DNA of 64,000 nucleotides from Sabellastarte sp. h YS-2021 (Eukaryota > Annelida > Polychaeta > Sabellida > Sabellidae). Positions 11,600-27,194 of the stretch are shown here, in pieces. Below the pieces are notes generated by a model. The model was given only the letters and a program-made list of their open reading frames with translations. It was not told the origin of the DNA and ran no database searches. Both the position numbers and the translations under genes were made by a program. The stretch lies in contig OZ024931.1 of the NCBI GenBank assembly GCA_964017235.1, positions 102,070,221 through 102,134,220 on the forward strand, written 5' to 3'. Numbering within the stretch: the stretch's first letter is position 1; each line of letters starts with the position of its first letter.

Positions 11600-12510
11600 A
11601 CCAAATCTAACCAGGTCACCAACTGTCATAAGCAACTATGTCAATCCACAGAGACAGTCCAACCTTTTGGAGGCACTGTATCAACTGATGAACAAAAATG
11701 CAGTGGAACCGGTAGCAAAGCAAAACTCACTGGGTTTTTACAACCGGCTATTTTTGGTACCCAAACCCAACAACTGGTGGAGACCTATCCTGGACCTGAG
11801 CACCTTGAACACCTTCCTAAACACAGAGTCTTTCAAAATGGAGACCCCAGAGACAATAAGAACCTCCGTACAGCTAGGGGAGTGGGTTACCTCCATAGAC
11901 TTCAAGGATGCATACTTCAATATACCAATTCACAGTCAGTCCAGGAAGTACATGCGTTTTCACATCCAGGGTCAGTCCTACCAGTTCAAAGCCCTACCCT
12001 TTGGCCGGTCCACAGCACCTATGGAGTTCACAGTGGTGGCCAAAGAGGTCAAACTGATGGCTTTACAGAGAGGTATAAGAATCCACCAGTACCTAGACGA
12101 CTGGTTGGTGAGAGCCACATCCCACCAAACTTGTCTCCAACATACACAGACCTTGGTAGCTCTCTGTCAAGAACTAGGTTGGCTGGTGAACAAGGAGAAG
12201 TCAGAACTGGACCCAAAACAGGTTTTCAACTTCGTAGGTTACCAGTTCGATCTCATGGAGGGCAAGGTCAGACCCACACCAGAGCGTTGGCAGACCTTAC
12301 CAGACAAGATACTGTCAATCCTGTCCAGTCCGGTGTGCTCGGTCCGGCAGTTCATGTCCCTCATAGGACTTCTAACAGCCACAGAAAAGCAAGTCCATCT
12401 AGGTCGACTTCATATGAGACCCATACAGTGGCACTTGAAGAACAACTGGAGGGTACCAGAATCACTAGAAAAGGTGATACCCATTCCCACGTTCCTAGGT
12501 CGCTCCACCC
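11600..12510 (+). pseudogene. D2 reverse transcriptase zone
   Basis: RT motifs are readable: GFYNRLFLVPKPN, WRPILDLSTLN, SIDFKDAYFNIPI, FKALPFG and the YLDD catalytic box at 12090-12101. A cysteine-rich cluster precedes it (11400-11500, CERCFLC...CKSCHKCPNCC). Belongs to the broken element D2. Confidence 0.92.
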
Positions 12511-12529
12511 CCATTTAAGGTGGTGGCTG

Positions 12530-13400
12530 GAGGAAAAGAATGTGCTTCCAGGTCAACCATTACACCCACTAAAACATGCACTGCAGATATTTACAGACAC
12601 ATCAAAAGAAGGGTGGGGCGCTCACTTAAACGAACGCACTGCAAGGGGAACCTGGTCCCTTCCAGAAAGCAAGTTACACATTAACCACTTGGAACTAAAG
12701 GTGGTCTTTCTGGCCCTAAAAAAGTTCAAAGACCTTTGTTCAAACAACATAGTCCTGGTAGCCACAGACAACACAACAGTGGTTGCCTATATCAACAAGG
12801 AAGGGGGGATGAAGTCGGGCTCCCTGTGTGCCCTACTGTGGAGAATCCTGTCCTGGTGCACCAGGAAACAGGAAACTCTCAAGGCATGTCACATCCCTGG
12901 CCGGCTGAACGTGATAGCAGACAAGCTATCCAGACCATTCAAACAGAATGGTCCCTTCACCCAGGAGTGTTTCAAGTTATATGCTCCCTGTTTGCCACCA
13001 GATTCAACAACAAACTCCCACAGTTTGTGTCACCAGTCCCAGACCCCCAGGCTTGGGCAGTGGATGCACTCAGCCTGTCTTGGGAAAATCTGGACCCATA
13101 TGCCTTCCCACCAGCAGCCATCTTGGGCAAAGTGGTGGAGAAGTTACAGGACTACCCCTGCAACAGTATCATTTTGATCGCCCCAGGGTGGCCCAACATG
13201 CCCTGGTTTTGGGATCTAGTGGCAATGTCCAGTCAGATCCCTCTGTGTCTGCCCAACCTGCCCAATCTGGTATCTCAACCTTTCAACCAGACCCAGCACA
13301 AGAACCTGTCAAACCTGAACTTACATGCCTGGCTCCTAGAGCCACAGCAATCAAGGAGCAGGGCTTCTCTGAGGCAGTGGCAGCACCAATTGAGGCTCCT
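12530..13400 (+). pseudogene. D2 RNase H and methyltransferase-like zones
   Basis: RNase H begins near FTDTSKEGWGAHL with VATDNTTVVAYIN and HIPGRLNVIADKLSR. It is followed by the post-RNase H domain of DIRS elements, which resembles phage N6-adenine methyltransferases (DALSLSWENLDPYAFPP ... IILIAPGWP). The tyrosine-recombinase reading frame overlaps this zone in another frame, as the family does. Confidence 0.85.
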
Positions 13401-14408
13401 CAAAGAGGATCAACCAGATCCGTCTATTAGGTAAAGTGGACCATTTTTACAAAGTGGTGCCTCAGTAATCAGGTGGACTTCAGGGCACCACCTCTAAAAG
13501 CCATAGCTGACTTCCTGTTGCACCTGTTTCAGGATAGGAAGTTGCAACCTGGTACCATTGATGGTTACAGATCAGCCATTGCTGACAAATTGGGCAACTC
13601 TACCATTAATGTCAGCAAAGATGAGAATCTCACCCGTCTCCTGGATAGTTTCCATAGAGACAGACCCAAGGGCAGGAGGGGTATACCCTCCTGGAACCTG
13701 TCCCTGGTCTTACACCAGCTGACTAAGGCTCCCTTTGAACCTTTAAAAGAGGCCTCACTAAAACACTTGACCTTCAAGACTGTTTATGCTGGCCCTGGGT
13801 TCTGGTAAACGCAGGAGTGAGATCCATGCTTGGCTACATAAAAACATCAGACACCAGTCAGACTGGTCTAAGGTGTCCTTGTACCCTTTACCCAGCTTTC
13901 TATCCAAGAATCAGCTGGCTAAGGAGGGTTCAGATAGTGTGGCTCCAGTGGTCATACCAGCCCTGGTCCCCACTCTGGATAAGTCACTCAAGGGTGACAG
14001 GTCTTTGTGTCCAGTCAGAGCCCTTCGCTATTACTTGGACAGGACCTCAGATCTTAGGCAGAACAAGGAGTTGGTCTTTGTCTCCTTCAAGAAAGGTTTT
14101 GATAAAGACTCTCACCTGCCACCATCTCCTCATGGATCAAACAAACTGTGATCCTTTGTTATGAGCTCTCTGACCAGGAGGCCCTCACACTGCATCAGAT
14201 CAAAGCCCATGATGTCAGGGCCTTTGCTGCTTCTAAGGCCTTCCAATCGGGGGTCTCCTTAGAGCAGATTCTGTCAGCCTGCCACTGGAAATTCCATAAC
14301 ACCTTCACACAATTCTATCTGAACGATGCGGCTTGGGCTGATACAGAGCTTTTTCATTTAAGGCCAGTGGTGGCTGCCCAACAGGTCCACCACCAAGCCC
14401 AAAAATGA
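13400..14408 (+). pseudogene. D2 tyrosine recombinase zone
   Basis: Readable recombinase landmarks: GSGKRRSEIHAWLHKN (first catalytic Arg), KAHDVRAFAASKAF (H-x-x-R), SACHWK and FTQFYL (catalytic Tyr). It replaces the integrase of LTR elements and explains the lack of target-site duplication. Part of the fossil element D2. Confidence 0.9.
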
Positions 14409-14737
14409 GGAGATATGTAAATATGTATATATGTACATAGCTTGTACAATTGTATATAATATAAAAAAACAACAACTCTGACTTGCTTCCTCTGGGAAGT
14501 TTATTTCTTATGGCACTGAAGTCAACCCTCTCTTCCTATTCTCAGATCAGGTCTGAGAAAAAGGGGGGGGGGGGGCAACTTTGGTAGACTCCCGGATTAC
14601 CGGTTAGTCTTAGCCGTCCTTGACCTTTGGGGGATCATCTGACCCTAGGTCAACTGGGCCTTCTCAAGTTTGTTTTGTTTATGAATTCACTTGAGTCCCT
14701 AGTAACTTACCCGCCTACCAAACGGTAGTTTTTCAGC
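14409..14737 (+). other. D2 3' UTR with G-run
   Basis: Noncoding zone shared with the two other 3' ends (30485-30875, 34279-34627): GACTTGCTTCCTCTGGGAAG, a G-run (14563-14575), a CCGGTTA-containing stretch and CTACCAAACGGTAG just before the ICR. Confidence 0.75.
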
Positions 14738-15104
14738 AATTGTCCATTGGATAGGATGCATTAATGCAATAAAATTGCAAATTTAATAAGTAAATTAAAT
14801 TTTTAAAAGTTAATACCCTATCTGATGGACAGGCAAGGCCCATCCATCCGGCCCCACTATCAGCTTACTAGGGGTCTTAATATGTTTAGGGAACGAAAAA
14901 GATGCTATGACGTCACACTGTCTAGACATTAAGGAAGTACGAGGCGCCACCTAGCGAATGCACACTCTGTGACCGGTCCTGCCGGTAGTATATACAGGAC
15001 GTCTTTTTCTGGCATTTGGCAGGACCGGTCGCACCGACCGGTAAAACAATTGTCCATTGGATAGGGTATTAACTTATAAAAATTTAATTTACTTATTAAA
15101 TTTG
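14738..15104 (+). repeat. D2 internal complementary region and right ITR
   Basis: The ICR at 14738-14840 is complementary to the outer edge of the left ITR (CATTAATGCAATAAAA) joined to the outer edge of the right ITR (TTATAAGTTAATACCC-like). The right ITR, 14905-15104, is the inverted copy of 9119-9330. This layout is diagnostic of DIRS. Confidence 0.9.
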
Positions 15105-15550
15105 TAAATTCGTGGACTTGTACATCTCATTAATATTCATGAGCTTTACTGGTTTTGAAAGTGTGACAAAATATATTGCTTTCATCAGCGAATGTAACTA
15201 CTACAAAGATCTGCAAATATGTCTTCTCCCTTCAAAACCAATATTGAAACTGTGCAGTTACACAGATATCCCCAATATTTGTAGATCTAAACCTTTCACG
15301 TCATGTTTCACGTCACTTCAAAATACCCAACACATCTCACTACACAAGTCTGTGGACGTCTTTGCAAGTGCTTTGCAAATTGGGCCATAATAGAGGACTT
15401 TACAGATACGACACGCAGTGCTGTCCAAAGATTTGACTCCATGGTTGGCCGAAAGCCAGCCAATGCATTCTTGTTATGTTATAGTTGTGTCAATTGCATA
15501 TATCCAGAGCAACCAGGTCCTCAGTAGCTTCTTAGGAAGCACCTAACAGG
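15105..15550. other. Unassigned intron sequence
   Basis: Non-repetitive by eye within this window. Short open frames are present without splice or start context. Nothing recognised. Confidence 0.4.
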
Positions 15551-15910
15551 TAACTAAAGTATGTACTTTACTTCTGAATACCATTTGCAGTGCACAACTT
15601 TTACGTCCTTTTCTACTTTCACTTGTCACCTCTGAGATCGGAGTTCGAAACCCGGCCCGACCTCAAAAGGGAAAGCTGGTAGTTGCTCGCTGTTGGTCTG
15701 CAGTTTATAGTACAGAACCTTGACCAACTGTATGTACTGGTTTCCTCTGTCCATAAAACTACCTGTCGTGATATGACCTATTCAGTGTATTGAAAGTGAT
15801 GTTAAAACTCAAATAAATAATATTTTGACTTGTCTTCTGAAGCTCAAAACACAAAGTCAGTTGACACAGAGCCTGTTTACGGACACTGATTGCTTGTTTA
15901 TTTAATGTTT
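15551..15910. repeat. Dispersed-repeat tail split by a SINE
   Basis: The same tail as at 660-880 and 7150-7290 (CTGAATACCATTTGCAG ... GACACAGAGCC ... GATTGCTTGTTTA), interrupted by the SINE at 15628-15827. Confidence 0.6.
15628..15827 (+). mobile_element. tRNA-derived SINE, 5'-truncated, with 7-bp TSD
   Basis: Flanked by ACTTGTC at 15621-15627 and 15828-15834. B-box-like GTTCGAAACCC lies near the 5' end. The 3' tail GATGTTAAAACTCAAATAAA is AT-rich, as in other animal SINEs. The A box is missing, so the copy is 5'-truncated. Its target is a repeat tail that is intact elsewhere, which makes the insertion easy to see. Confidence 0.75.
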
Positions 15911-16008
15911 TGTGACTTAGCTACAATCCTGGGATGTTTTCTTTAATAATCTAGTGCTGTTTTAGTGACTGAGCATTCTCTCTGCTATCTGGAGATGTTT
16001 TGTTTTAG

Positions 16009-16137
16009 GTGGGTAGGTTGGACATCTACCATCTAGTCTCAATCAGTGTGTTCACATTGCTCATCACTGCTCAGGTCATCCTGGCTGCATTAGTGGACAG
16101 CTTTCCTGAGTTTTCACCAATCACTGAAGTCTCAAAA
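16009..16137 (+). CDS. ABCC1: ABCC exon 3 of the visible set (last TMD0 helix)
   Basis: Acceptor TTTTAG, donor GTCAGT. The 43 codons (VGRLDIYHLVSISVFTLLIT, then AQVILAALVDSFPEFSPITEVSK) match MRP1 [33 protein letters not shown]. The long hydrophobic run is a transmembrane helix that closes TMD0. Phase 0 at both ends. The donor GTCAGT is less canonical than the others. Confidence 0.85.
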
Positions 16138-16871
16138 GTCAGTACACAGTTCATATTAATGATCAGAGTTTCTTATGAGATTCTTCAAAATGAAATGTCT
16201 AGCATTTCTCAGTAAATAAATTACACATATCAATTAACAACAGTAGGTGCAATCACCAATTTTAACCATTTAAAACTTTTATGGATGCCTTGTAGGATTT
16301 ACTGTAAAAAGGGCTTTGGTTATCTGATCAACTATGAAATAAATATTTCATATGAAGTATTCAGTTACATGTATATTTTTGTTTCGGTTTAAATTTGCCA
16401 TAAACTTGGATTCTTTATCGTAGTTTTTGCATTTAGAATGTGCTCAGACAATGGCACATCTTTTGCTTACATAGTTAAACATGTTGACATGACATGCATG
16501 ACATGCCTACTGTACTTTGTGTTTAGAACAAGTGTCCTGAGGGAACAGCAAGCTTTCTGTCAGAAATAACCTTCTGGTGGTTCACCAGGTCAGTACAAAC
16601 TTGTCACTCAAAAGATAGGAAGCTTTCCACAGTTCTTGTATACTTATCAGCATTGGATTTAAACTCCATATGCTATTGAAGCATTTTCTGAGTCATTTGT
16701 TATCAATAAGTTAAATGATTTGTTGGCATAGATTCTCATACTTGTACTACTGATACTAATGACATGTCTCATTAAATCTGTGTCACACTGTTTCTGTTAT
16801 ATGCAGCCTGAGAATATCAGAGAAGAGCGTGTTTAAAAAATATTTTGTGCTGTTGCTGTATGTGGTTTTAG
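16138..16871. other. Introns around exon 4, nothing recognised
   Basis: Two short introns (16138-16526 and 16589-16871) of AT-rich sequence. No repeat family, RNA gene or conserved motif was seen. Confidence 0.45.
16527..16588 (+). CDS. ABCC1: ABCC exon 4 of the visible set (L0 linker start)
   Basis: A 62-nt exon between acceptor TTTAG and donor GTCAGT. It encodes NKCPEGTASFLSEITFWWFT, a clear match to the MRP1 motif [20 protein letters not shown] at the L0 linker, which is needed for transport in the family. It ends with two bases of a split codon that the next exon completes. Confidence 0.93.
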
Positions 16872-17003
16872 TCTGATTGTCCGCGGGTACAAGAAGAGTC
16901 TTGAAAGGAAGGACCTTTGGTCTCTCAATGACTGGGACACATCCCGTGTGGTCGTGCCACAATTCAATAAAAGGTGGCAGCATGAAATGGACAAGCATCA
17001 TAG
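16872..17003 (+). CDS. ABCC1: ABCC exon 5 of the visible set (L0 linker)
   Basis: 132 nt. The first base completes a serine codon, followed by LIVRGYKKSLERKDLWSLND (MRP1: [22 protein letters not shown]), then VVVPQFNKRWQHEMDKHH. The donor after CATCATAG is a weak GTTTTG. I chose it because it restores phase with the next exon and because reading on soon meets a stop. Confidence 0.88.
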
Positions 17004-17108
17004 GTTTTGTTTCATTACTTTTTTTTCTGCGTAAACAAATCTACCAAAGTTGTCCACGATAGTGCACTTTTTTGCATTATCGCCAAAAAACATGTAAAAC
17101 ATGCATTA

Positions 17109-17369
17109 ACCTCCACCCTGTCCAACCAAGTCCAGATCGTAAAGGAATTTTTATAATATTTCTCTTAATTTCCACTGGTTTTGCTTCACCCAAAGTTCAT
17201 AATTTCAACAATATTTAAAAAATGTACAAAAACACATAATGAAAGGGGGACCAAGACCCATCTTCTGATTTTTTTTCAGGAAGTTCCAACCAGTAGTATT
17301 TTGAGTAATCCTGCTAACAAACAGACAGACAAAAGAACAGTCGTGAAATAATACCTCCTCGGTGGAGGT
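17109..17369. mobile_element. Short element with ACCTCCACC inverted ends
   Basis: The left end ACCTCCACC (17109-17117) is matched by GGTGGAGGT at 17361-17369. The right end also forms the hairpin ACCTCC-TC-GGTGGAGGT. The TCCTGCTAACAAACAGACAG segment before it is a word I associate with dispersed elements in aquatic animals. About 260 bp, noncoding, within the exon 5-6 intron. Confidence 0.6.
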
Positions 17370-17580
17370 AAAAGTACACCATGGACTGTACTTTTTTCAT
17401 TTGATGAAGTCCAGTGGGAGCTCAATCTTCATGTAGATCTTATGTCTAGAACAGCCTCAATATACTTGCAGTAACATTGCAGTACTTATTTTTTTCAATA
17501 TCTATAGGTTCAGAACCTAACTGACTGATGGTGAATACCTGTATACCTGCCTGTTACTAGAGCTGTATTTACTGTGGCAG

Positions 17581-17817
17581 GTCACATAAACAGGTTGCAG
17601 AGTGCAAGGAGATTCAGGATCAGGATACATCAGACCTGCAGCTGAAGCCTCTGAGAGTGGAGGATACTCCAGAGGTGGATGTGAATACAGCCAAGACTGT
17701 GTACCAGCCTAGCCTGGCGAAAGCCATCATCAAAGCCTATGGACTCACCTTTGTGAAGGGTTCTGCATTCAAACTGCTGCATGACACACTCATGTTTGTC
17801 AGCCCCATGCTACTCAA
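17581..17817 (+). CDS. ABCC1: ABCC exon 6 of the visible set (L0 end, first TMD1 helix)
   Basis: Acceptor GTGGCAG, donor GTAAGTAC, 237 nt. A charged, poorly conserved linker (KEIQDQDTSDLQLKPLRVED) leads into YQPSLAKAIIKAYGLTFVKG, then SAFKLLHDTLMFVSPMLLK, matching MRP1 [20 protein letters not shown]...IHDLMMFSGPQILK. This begins the first canonical ABC membrane domain. The last codon is split two bases to one. Confidence 0.93.
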
Positions 17818-18099
17818 GTAAGTACAGGCTTGTATGGAAATAGAACTAATGCAGTTTCAGATGGCATGTGGATGTAATTTGTTCTCAAAGTGTGCTCTAT
17901 TTTAAGGTGACCTTAAACTCTCATGTATAAACAATTATATGGAGTTTTTAAGTTTTTCTATGTTTCCACAGAGTGTACCGAAATTGGCTTAACAGATTTC
18001 ATTCTAATTTTGCATGTGTATGTAAGTAACATAGATTTGTATGTTCTGTGTGTTTTATTACAAGTACATTATAGGGTTTGTGACTTGTATGTGTCACAG

Positions 18100-18277
18100 G
18101 TATATCATAGGGTTTGTGAGCTCTTCGGATGACCCGGTGTGGCATGGCTATGTGCTGGCGTCCCTCATGTTCACGGTGGCTTTTGTGCAGTCTATGCTGC
18201 TGCATCAATACTTCCACCGTTGCTTCCTGGTGGGCATGCACATCAGACAAGCTCTCATCTCTGCTGTCTACAGAAAG
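18100..18277 (+). CDS. ABCC1: ABCC exon 7 of the visible set (TMD1)
   Basis: Acceptor GTCACAG, donor GTGTGG, 178 nt. It encodes YIIGFVSSSDDPVWHGYVLA, then SLMFTVAFVQSMLLHQYFHR and CFLVGMHIRQALISAVYRK. This matches MRP1 [20 protein letters not shown]...[26 protein letters not shown]. It covers a transmembrane helix and the first intracellular loop. A partial duplicate of the exon start lies 36 bp upstream (18064-18083). Confidence 0.95.
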
Positions 18278-22000
<3,723 letters not shown>

Positions 22001-23027
22001 CCACGGCAGTAGTCTTGTTTGTTCTAACCTTTGGCCCCTGCTTCAAGACAAAACAGGATTGACTAACCAAAAATGCCTTGTATCTCACTTATTATTTGGC
22101 CTGGGAGTTTGAATGTCAAAAATACTCCTGTAATCATGGGCTTTGAATGTTTAGCTGGTGTGGCATTTGACTTTTCACCATTGCTGCATTTTCAAACAGG
22201 GTCGTCATACCAAAAAATGCCTAATGTCTCCATTATTATTAGTCCTAGCAATTTCAGAACAACTTCTAGAAAATCATGGGCTGTGAATATGTTTACAGGA
22301 TGAGATTTGAGCTTTGACCCCTGTTTCAAGGTTTGACATGACCGGCTTTCACTGAACACAAGCAATAGGTCAGATATATTACCACAATAAATTAAAAAGC
22401 TGCTCTAGCACTAATTCCGCCTTTGTGTCAGGTCCCGTATGTCCTAGAAACTATTGTCTTGCCTATTGTTTTCCCTTAGTAGGGACATTAGTTGGAGGGG
22501 GGATGTAGGTGTGCAAAGTCATGGTGTTATCTTGATTTGACCTTGCCATAATGACCTTGATGTTGAAAATCTTGCCTGGGCTATATCTCAAAAGCTGTAA
22601 GGTATAGTAAGTTGATAATTGGTAGGGACATTGGTTGGGTGTGAAAGTGTGCACCATCCTGGTTTGACCTGATTTTACCTTTGACCATACCATTGTGATG
22701 TTGAACTTTAAAATTTGTCCAGGCTATATCTTGGAAACCGTAAGGTGCAGGAAGGTGATACTTGGTAGGGACATTGGTTGGGGGTGTAGGTGTGCAACAT
22801 CATGGTGTCTGCTAGATTTGACCTTTGACCTGGCTGAAGTGACCTTGACCTTTTAAAATCATGTCCGGGCTATACCTTGGAAACTATAAGCTGTAGGAAG
22901 TTGATACTTAGTAGGGACATTGGTTAGGGGGTGTAGGTGTGCAGCATCATGTCTCACTGTTTGCACTGAACGTCTCCTGATCTTTGTACTGTATCACTGC
23001 TATATCTCATGGTGTTGAAAACTATGT
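22001..23027. repeat. 147-bp units and partial H3 array (copy e)
   Basis: 22030-22330 holds two diverged units of the array seen at 1-600. 22497-22960 holds about three units of the H3 146-bp repeat (GGGCTATATCTC, GTTGATACTTGGTAGGGACA, GACCTTGCC). An H3-like tail (ATATCTCATGGTGTTGAAAA) then runs to about 23030. The 5' hairpin head was not found. Confidence 0.65.
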
Positions 23028-23394
23028 TCCCAGGGAACCAGTCAATTGGTTGACCCTTATGACCTTGAGTATTGGATGCATCAATTTTTGCTTGAGAGTT
23101 TGTTACAGTACCCAGCTGTCGCCATCCACTGGGTAGTTATTTAGGCAATTTGTTAGGTAAGATATCTTAATGCAATAAAATAGAAAATTTGAATTATAAA
23201 TTAATTTTTTTATAAGTTAATATCTTGCCTAACAGGCATGGGATTCCCGCCCATCTTACTTGGAGCCACTGACAGAAGCAGATAAGGAAAAGAGGTAGGT
23301 AAGTGATTGTCCCCTAGCAAGTATGGAGGACACACTCCACCCAGTAAATGAATGAGATGATGCCAGTCTGACTGAAGCTCAGAAAGTCTTTTTT

Positions 23395-25600
23395 ACCCCA
23401 CAGCCCTAAAGGGCTGTCGGGTATTGTTTTCACCCATGGTGTCCTGATGGGCGTGCATGCGGGTAGCGGGAAAAAGTTTTTCCGGGCTGATATCTCAGAA
23501 ACCGTAAGGTATAGGAAGTTGATACTTGGTAGGGACATTGGTTATGGGATGTAGGTGTGCAACGTCATGGTGTGACCTTATTTGACGTTTGACCTTGCCG
23601 TAGTGTCCTTGAGTTTGAAAATCTTGTCCATACTATATCTTGGAAACCATAAGGTGTAGAAAGTTGATACTTGGTAGGAGTTGTAGGTGTGCAGCGTCAT
23701 GGTGTGACCTTAATGTGACCTTTGATCTTGCCATAGTGACCTCGACCTATAAAATCTTGTTTGGGCTATATCTCGGAAACGGTAAGGTGTAGGAAATTGA
23801 TACTTGGTTAGGGGGTATAGGTGTGCAACGTCATGGTGTGACCTTGATTTGACCTTTGACCTTGTCATGGTGACCATGAGTTTTAAAATCTCGTCTGGGG
23901 TATTACTTGGATTCCATAAGGTGTAGAAGGTTGACACTTGGTAGGGACATTGGTTAGGGGATGTAGGTGTGCATCATGGTGTGACTTTTAACTATGGCTA
24001 TGCCAAAGTGTGTTCATCTGCCATATTTGAGACATCTTTCTCTTTTAAGGGGCTATCAACGTAACGCATTACTTTTACGGCCCGACGAAAGTGGTTTCAA
24101 CAAGGGAATGATTTTTTCAGGGATGTATATTTCTTAGGCTTAAAGTCACAAATTATTGAGGAGAATATGTTTGTTTGTTCTGTGATATGTTGAATAAGAG
24201 AAATAAAGTTATACAACAAAATGTCCTTGTTGTTTTAAAGTTTTATATTTTTACATATAAACACCAAATAACAAAGATAAATGTGAAATAAATATGTGCT
24301 ATTTCTGGACACCTAAAACAGTGCATACCTTCCTGTTGTGACACAATTAACATACAAAAAGAAAAGCAACAACAGTTTTTTATACACTATTCCAAAGAAA
24401 AATGTCTCACAAAAATTTTGAATGAATTAGATTTTCATTTAATTTGGGCATTTATTTTCAGAGATAAAAACAAAGAAACACAACATTTTATGTTTTCATT
24501 TTTTCATCTCTATTTCTCATTACACTCATTTAAAATGTCAAGAAACCACTATTTAAAATTGTAAATCATTCAAATAAATCTGTATGCGTTTGGAGGCTTG
24601 TGTATGTATTTAGATCTTTATTTAGAACAGCATGGTTTATATATCGTGTCACAGTACAGAAGCATCTCCCTTCTCTCTGAGCCAACTTTTATAGCCTCTC
24701 ACCAGTAACTAAGGCGTAGTTATACAAAATATTCTATTTTTAATTTGGCTTCCTATATCTTAGTGTATATATCTCTAAATAAAAACAATTTTTCCTAACA
24801 TGTCTATATTTTTATAAGTAAACTACTCCATTCTCATTGAATATATGTACATCTTATCTTCCATCAGTGAGAATTATATTTTATATGGACAGATACTCTT
24901 TCAATGTAAGAAGTGCCTTGACTAATGAAAACAAAGCTTTGTAAATTATTGTTACACTTAAGAAATTTTCATCAGAATAGTATAACTTTAGATAAATTTA
25001 TTATATTAACAATTAAGATGACACAAATATAGATTCAGTGTGTGTAAAGAAATGTTTCACTGTAAGTAAGCAGAAAGGCTAAATACACACGCAGTGCATG
25101 TTTAAAAAATGTGGGTTCATTTTATCAGTGCAGAAAAGACTGGCACTCACATACAGTAACAGTAGTAAACTGGCAAGATCTACAAGAGCATTATTGATTT
25201 TTCCAAGTGGGTGCTATACATATATAGAAGGCAAGAGCATTATTTACAAAACGTAGTACTAAATGCAGTGTTTTATCATTTATACTGATCTTTTTCAACG
25301 GCTGAAAGAAAATGACGTAACTGTCCCTCTCGTAAATAATAGTCCGTGCATAGCAACAGTGACTCTGTCTGCTTCACCATCTGGCGGACGTTACGTAAAC
25401 AAATTTTATGTACTTACGTTGATAGCCCCTTAACAAAGATATATGGATTGTTGCAACTGATTATTATATAGATGGATTGTTGCAACTGATTATTAAATGC
25501 ACTTTTACATAATTGTGCTTTTTTCATCTTTGTACTGTTTCACTTCTATTTCTATATCTCATGGTGTTGAAAACTATTTTCCCAATGCTGTGGCTGACAT
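23395..25600 (+). mobile_element. H3 copy a, inserted in DC and split by a TTAA element
   Basis: Head hairpin ACCCCACAGCCCT-AA-AGGGCTGT (23395 on), leader ATTGTTTTCACCC, about 3.5 units of the 146-bp repeat (23470-24000), then a tail (CATCTTTGTACTG ... ATATCTCATGGTGTTGAAAA) with GCTGTGG at 25587-25593. The tail is interrupted at 24045-24048 by the TTAA-flanked transposon. A 30-bp duplication (GGATTGTTGCAACTGATTAT) lies just after that insertion. Confidence 0.75.
24049..25429. mobile_element. TTAA-flanked non-autonomous DNA transposon, 1381 bp
   Basis: Perfect 16-bp terminal inverted repeats, GGGGCTATCAACGTAA and its complement, flanked on both sides by TTAA (24045-24048 and 25430-25433). The interior is AT-rich with no ORF. 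TTAA duplication is known for piggyBac and some other superfamilies. The ends do not start with the CCC typical of piggyBac, so the superfamily is left open. Confidence 0.85.
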
Positions 25601-25851
25601 AGGCAAATTGTCCGTTAGGTAAGCTATTACCTTATAAAAATTCAATAGGTCAAGGTCAAACAGAACAGAGCTATCACAAAGGCCTTATGTCTCTTTTATT
25701 ATTGATCCAAAATATTCACAACATATAGCAACTTAAAGGAAATGCATGGGCTGCCAATCTTTTATTAGTGTCATATATGAACTATGAAGTAGTGGGTTTT
25801 ATGGGAGCATTCACACATCACTCAAGAGCAATTATCTGTGCATTACACTGA

Positions 25852-26491
<640 letters not shown>

Positions 26492-26752
26492 TGAACTTAC
26501 AGTAAAAAGAAGTAAAAAAAAAATCAGCATCTGGTGGATGGATTTCCCCGATGTTCTTCTTTCACCATTTCTTCCTCAGTTTTCTATGATGTGAGAAATT
26601 ATATGTACTTTTTAAATATGCTTGTGACTATAATTTACAACAGTATCAGGCCATGTTAATGTAGTTTTCATGGTGAAATTTTAGCTTGACACTTTGGCAC
26701 ATCTGGTTTAATTTTCCTTATTGTTGAGTTCTGTATGGTGTTTGTGTTCTAG

Positions 26753-26917
<165 letters not shown>

Positions 26918-27194
26918 TGACAAAACAACAAGGAACAAGGTGCTGTGATAGAAACTTGCACTGATTATGTTTGAATCTTGTCCAGGCTTTCAGTGGGAAA
27001 CATGATGGGTGCTTGCTAATGCCTCAGTGCAACATTTGAACTAATAGGCATGTTTTTATCCACTCCACAAACGTTTGGTAAATAGTCTATAAAATGTGTT
27101 GAAAAGAGGATATCAAAAATCTGGTTGAACTCACAAATTCTGCTTTTATGTACAAGATTTATGTACTTTTCATCTTCTATTCCTTGTATTTCAG

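Larger units (their letters stand above)
9119..15104 (+). mobile_element. D2: near full-length DIRS-type retroelement fossil
   Basis: All parts of a DIRS element can be read over 5986 bp: left ITR, gag-like zone, reverse transcriptase, RNase H, methyltransferase-like zone, tyrosine recombinase, 3' UTR, ICR and right ITR. It is broken, with several breaks, and of intermediate age. It shares its ITR subfamily ('B') with the inner ITR at 31243. There is no target-site duplication, as expected for the family. It lies in the 14-kb ABCC intron in the sense orientation. Confidence 0.92.
23030..25650 (+). mobile_element. DC: 3' end of an older DIRS-type element, nested host
   Basis: Fossil 3' end of another DIRS subfamily. 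The ICR at 23140-23240 contains TTAGGTAAGATA ... ATGCAATAAAA ... TTATAAGTTAATATCTT. The right ITR edge is at 25601-25650 (GCAAATTGTCCGTTAGG ... ACCTTATAAAAATTC). Between them the ITR is split by H3 copy a (23395-25600). No coding zone is left and it looks old. Confidence 0.7.

Noticed and set aside
11003-13177. Very long open frame (724 codons) as a novel gene
   Set aside because: It lies wholly inside D2. Parts of it are only an alternative frame across RT sequence, so it is a DIRS fossil and not a separate gene.
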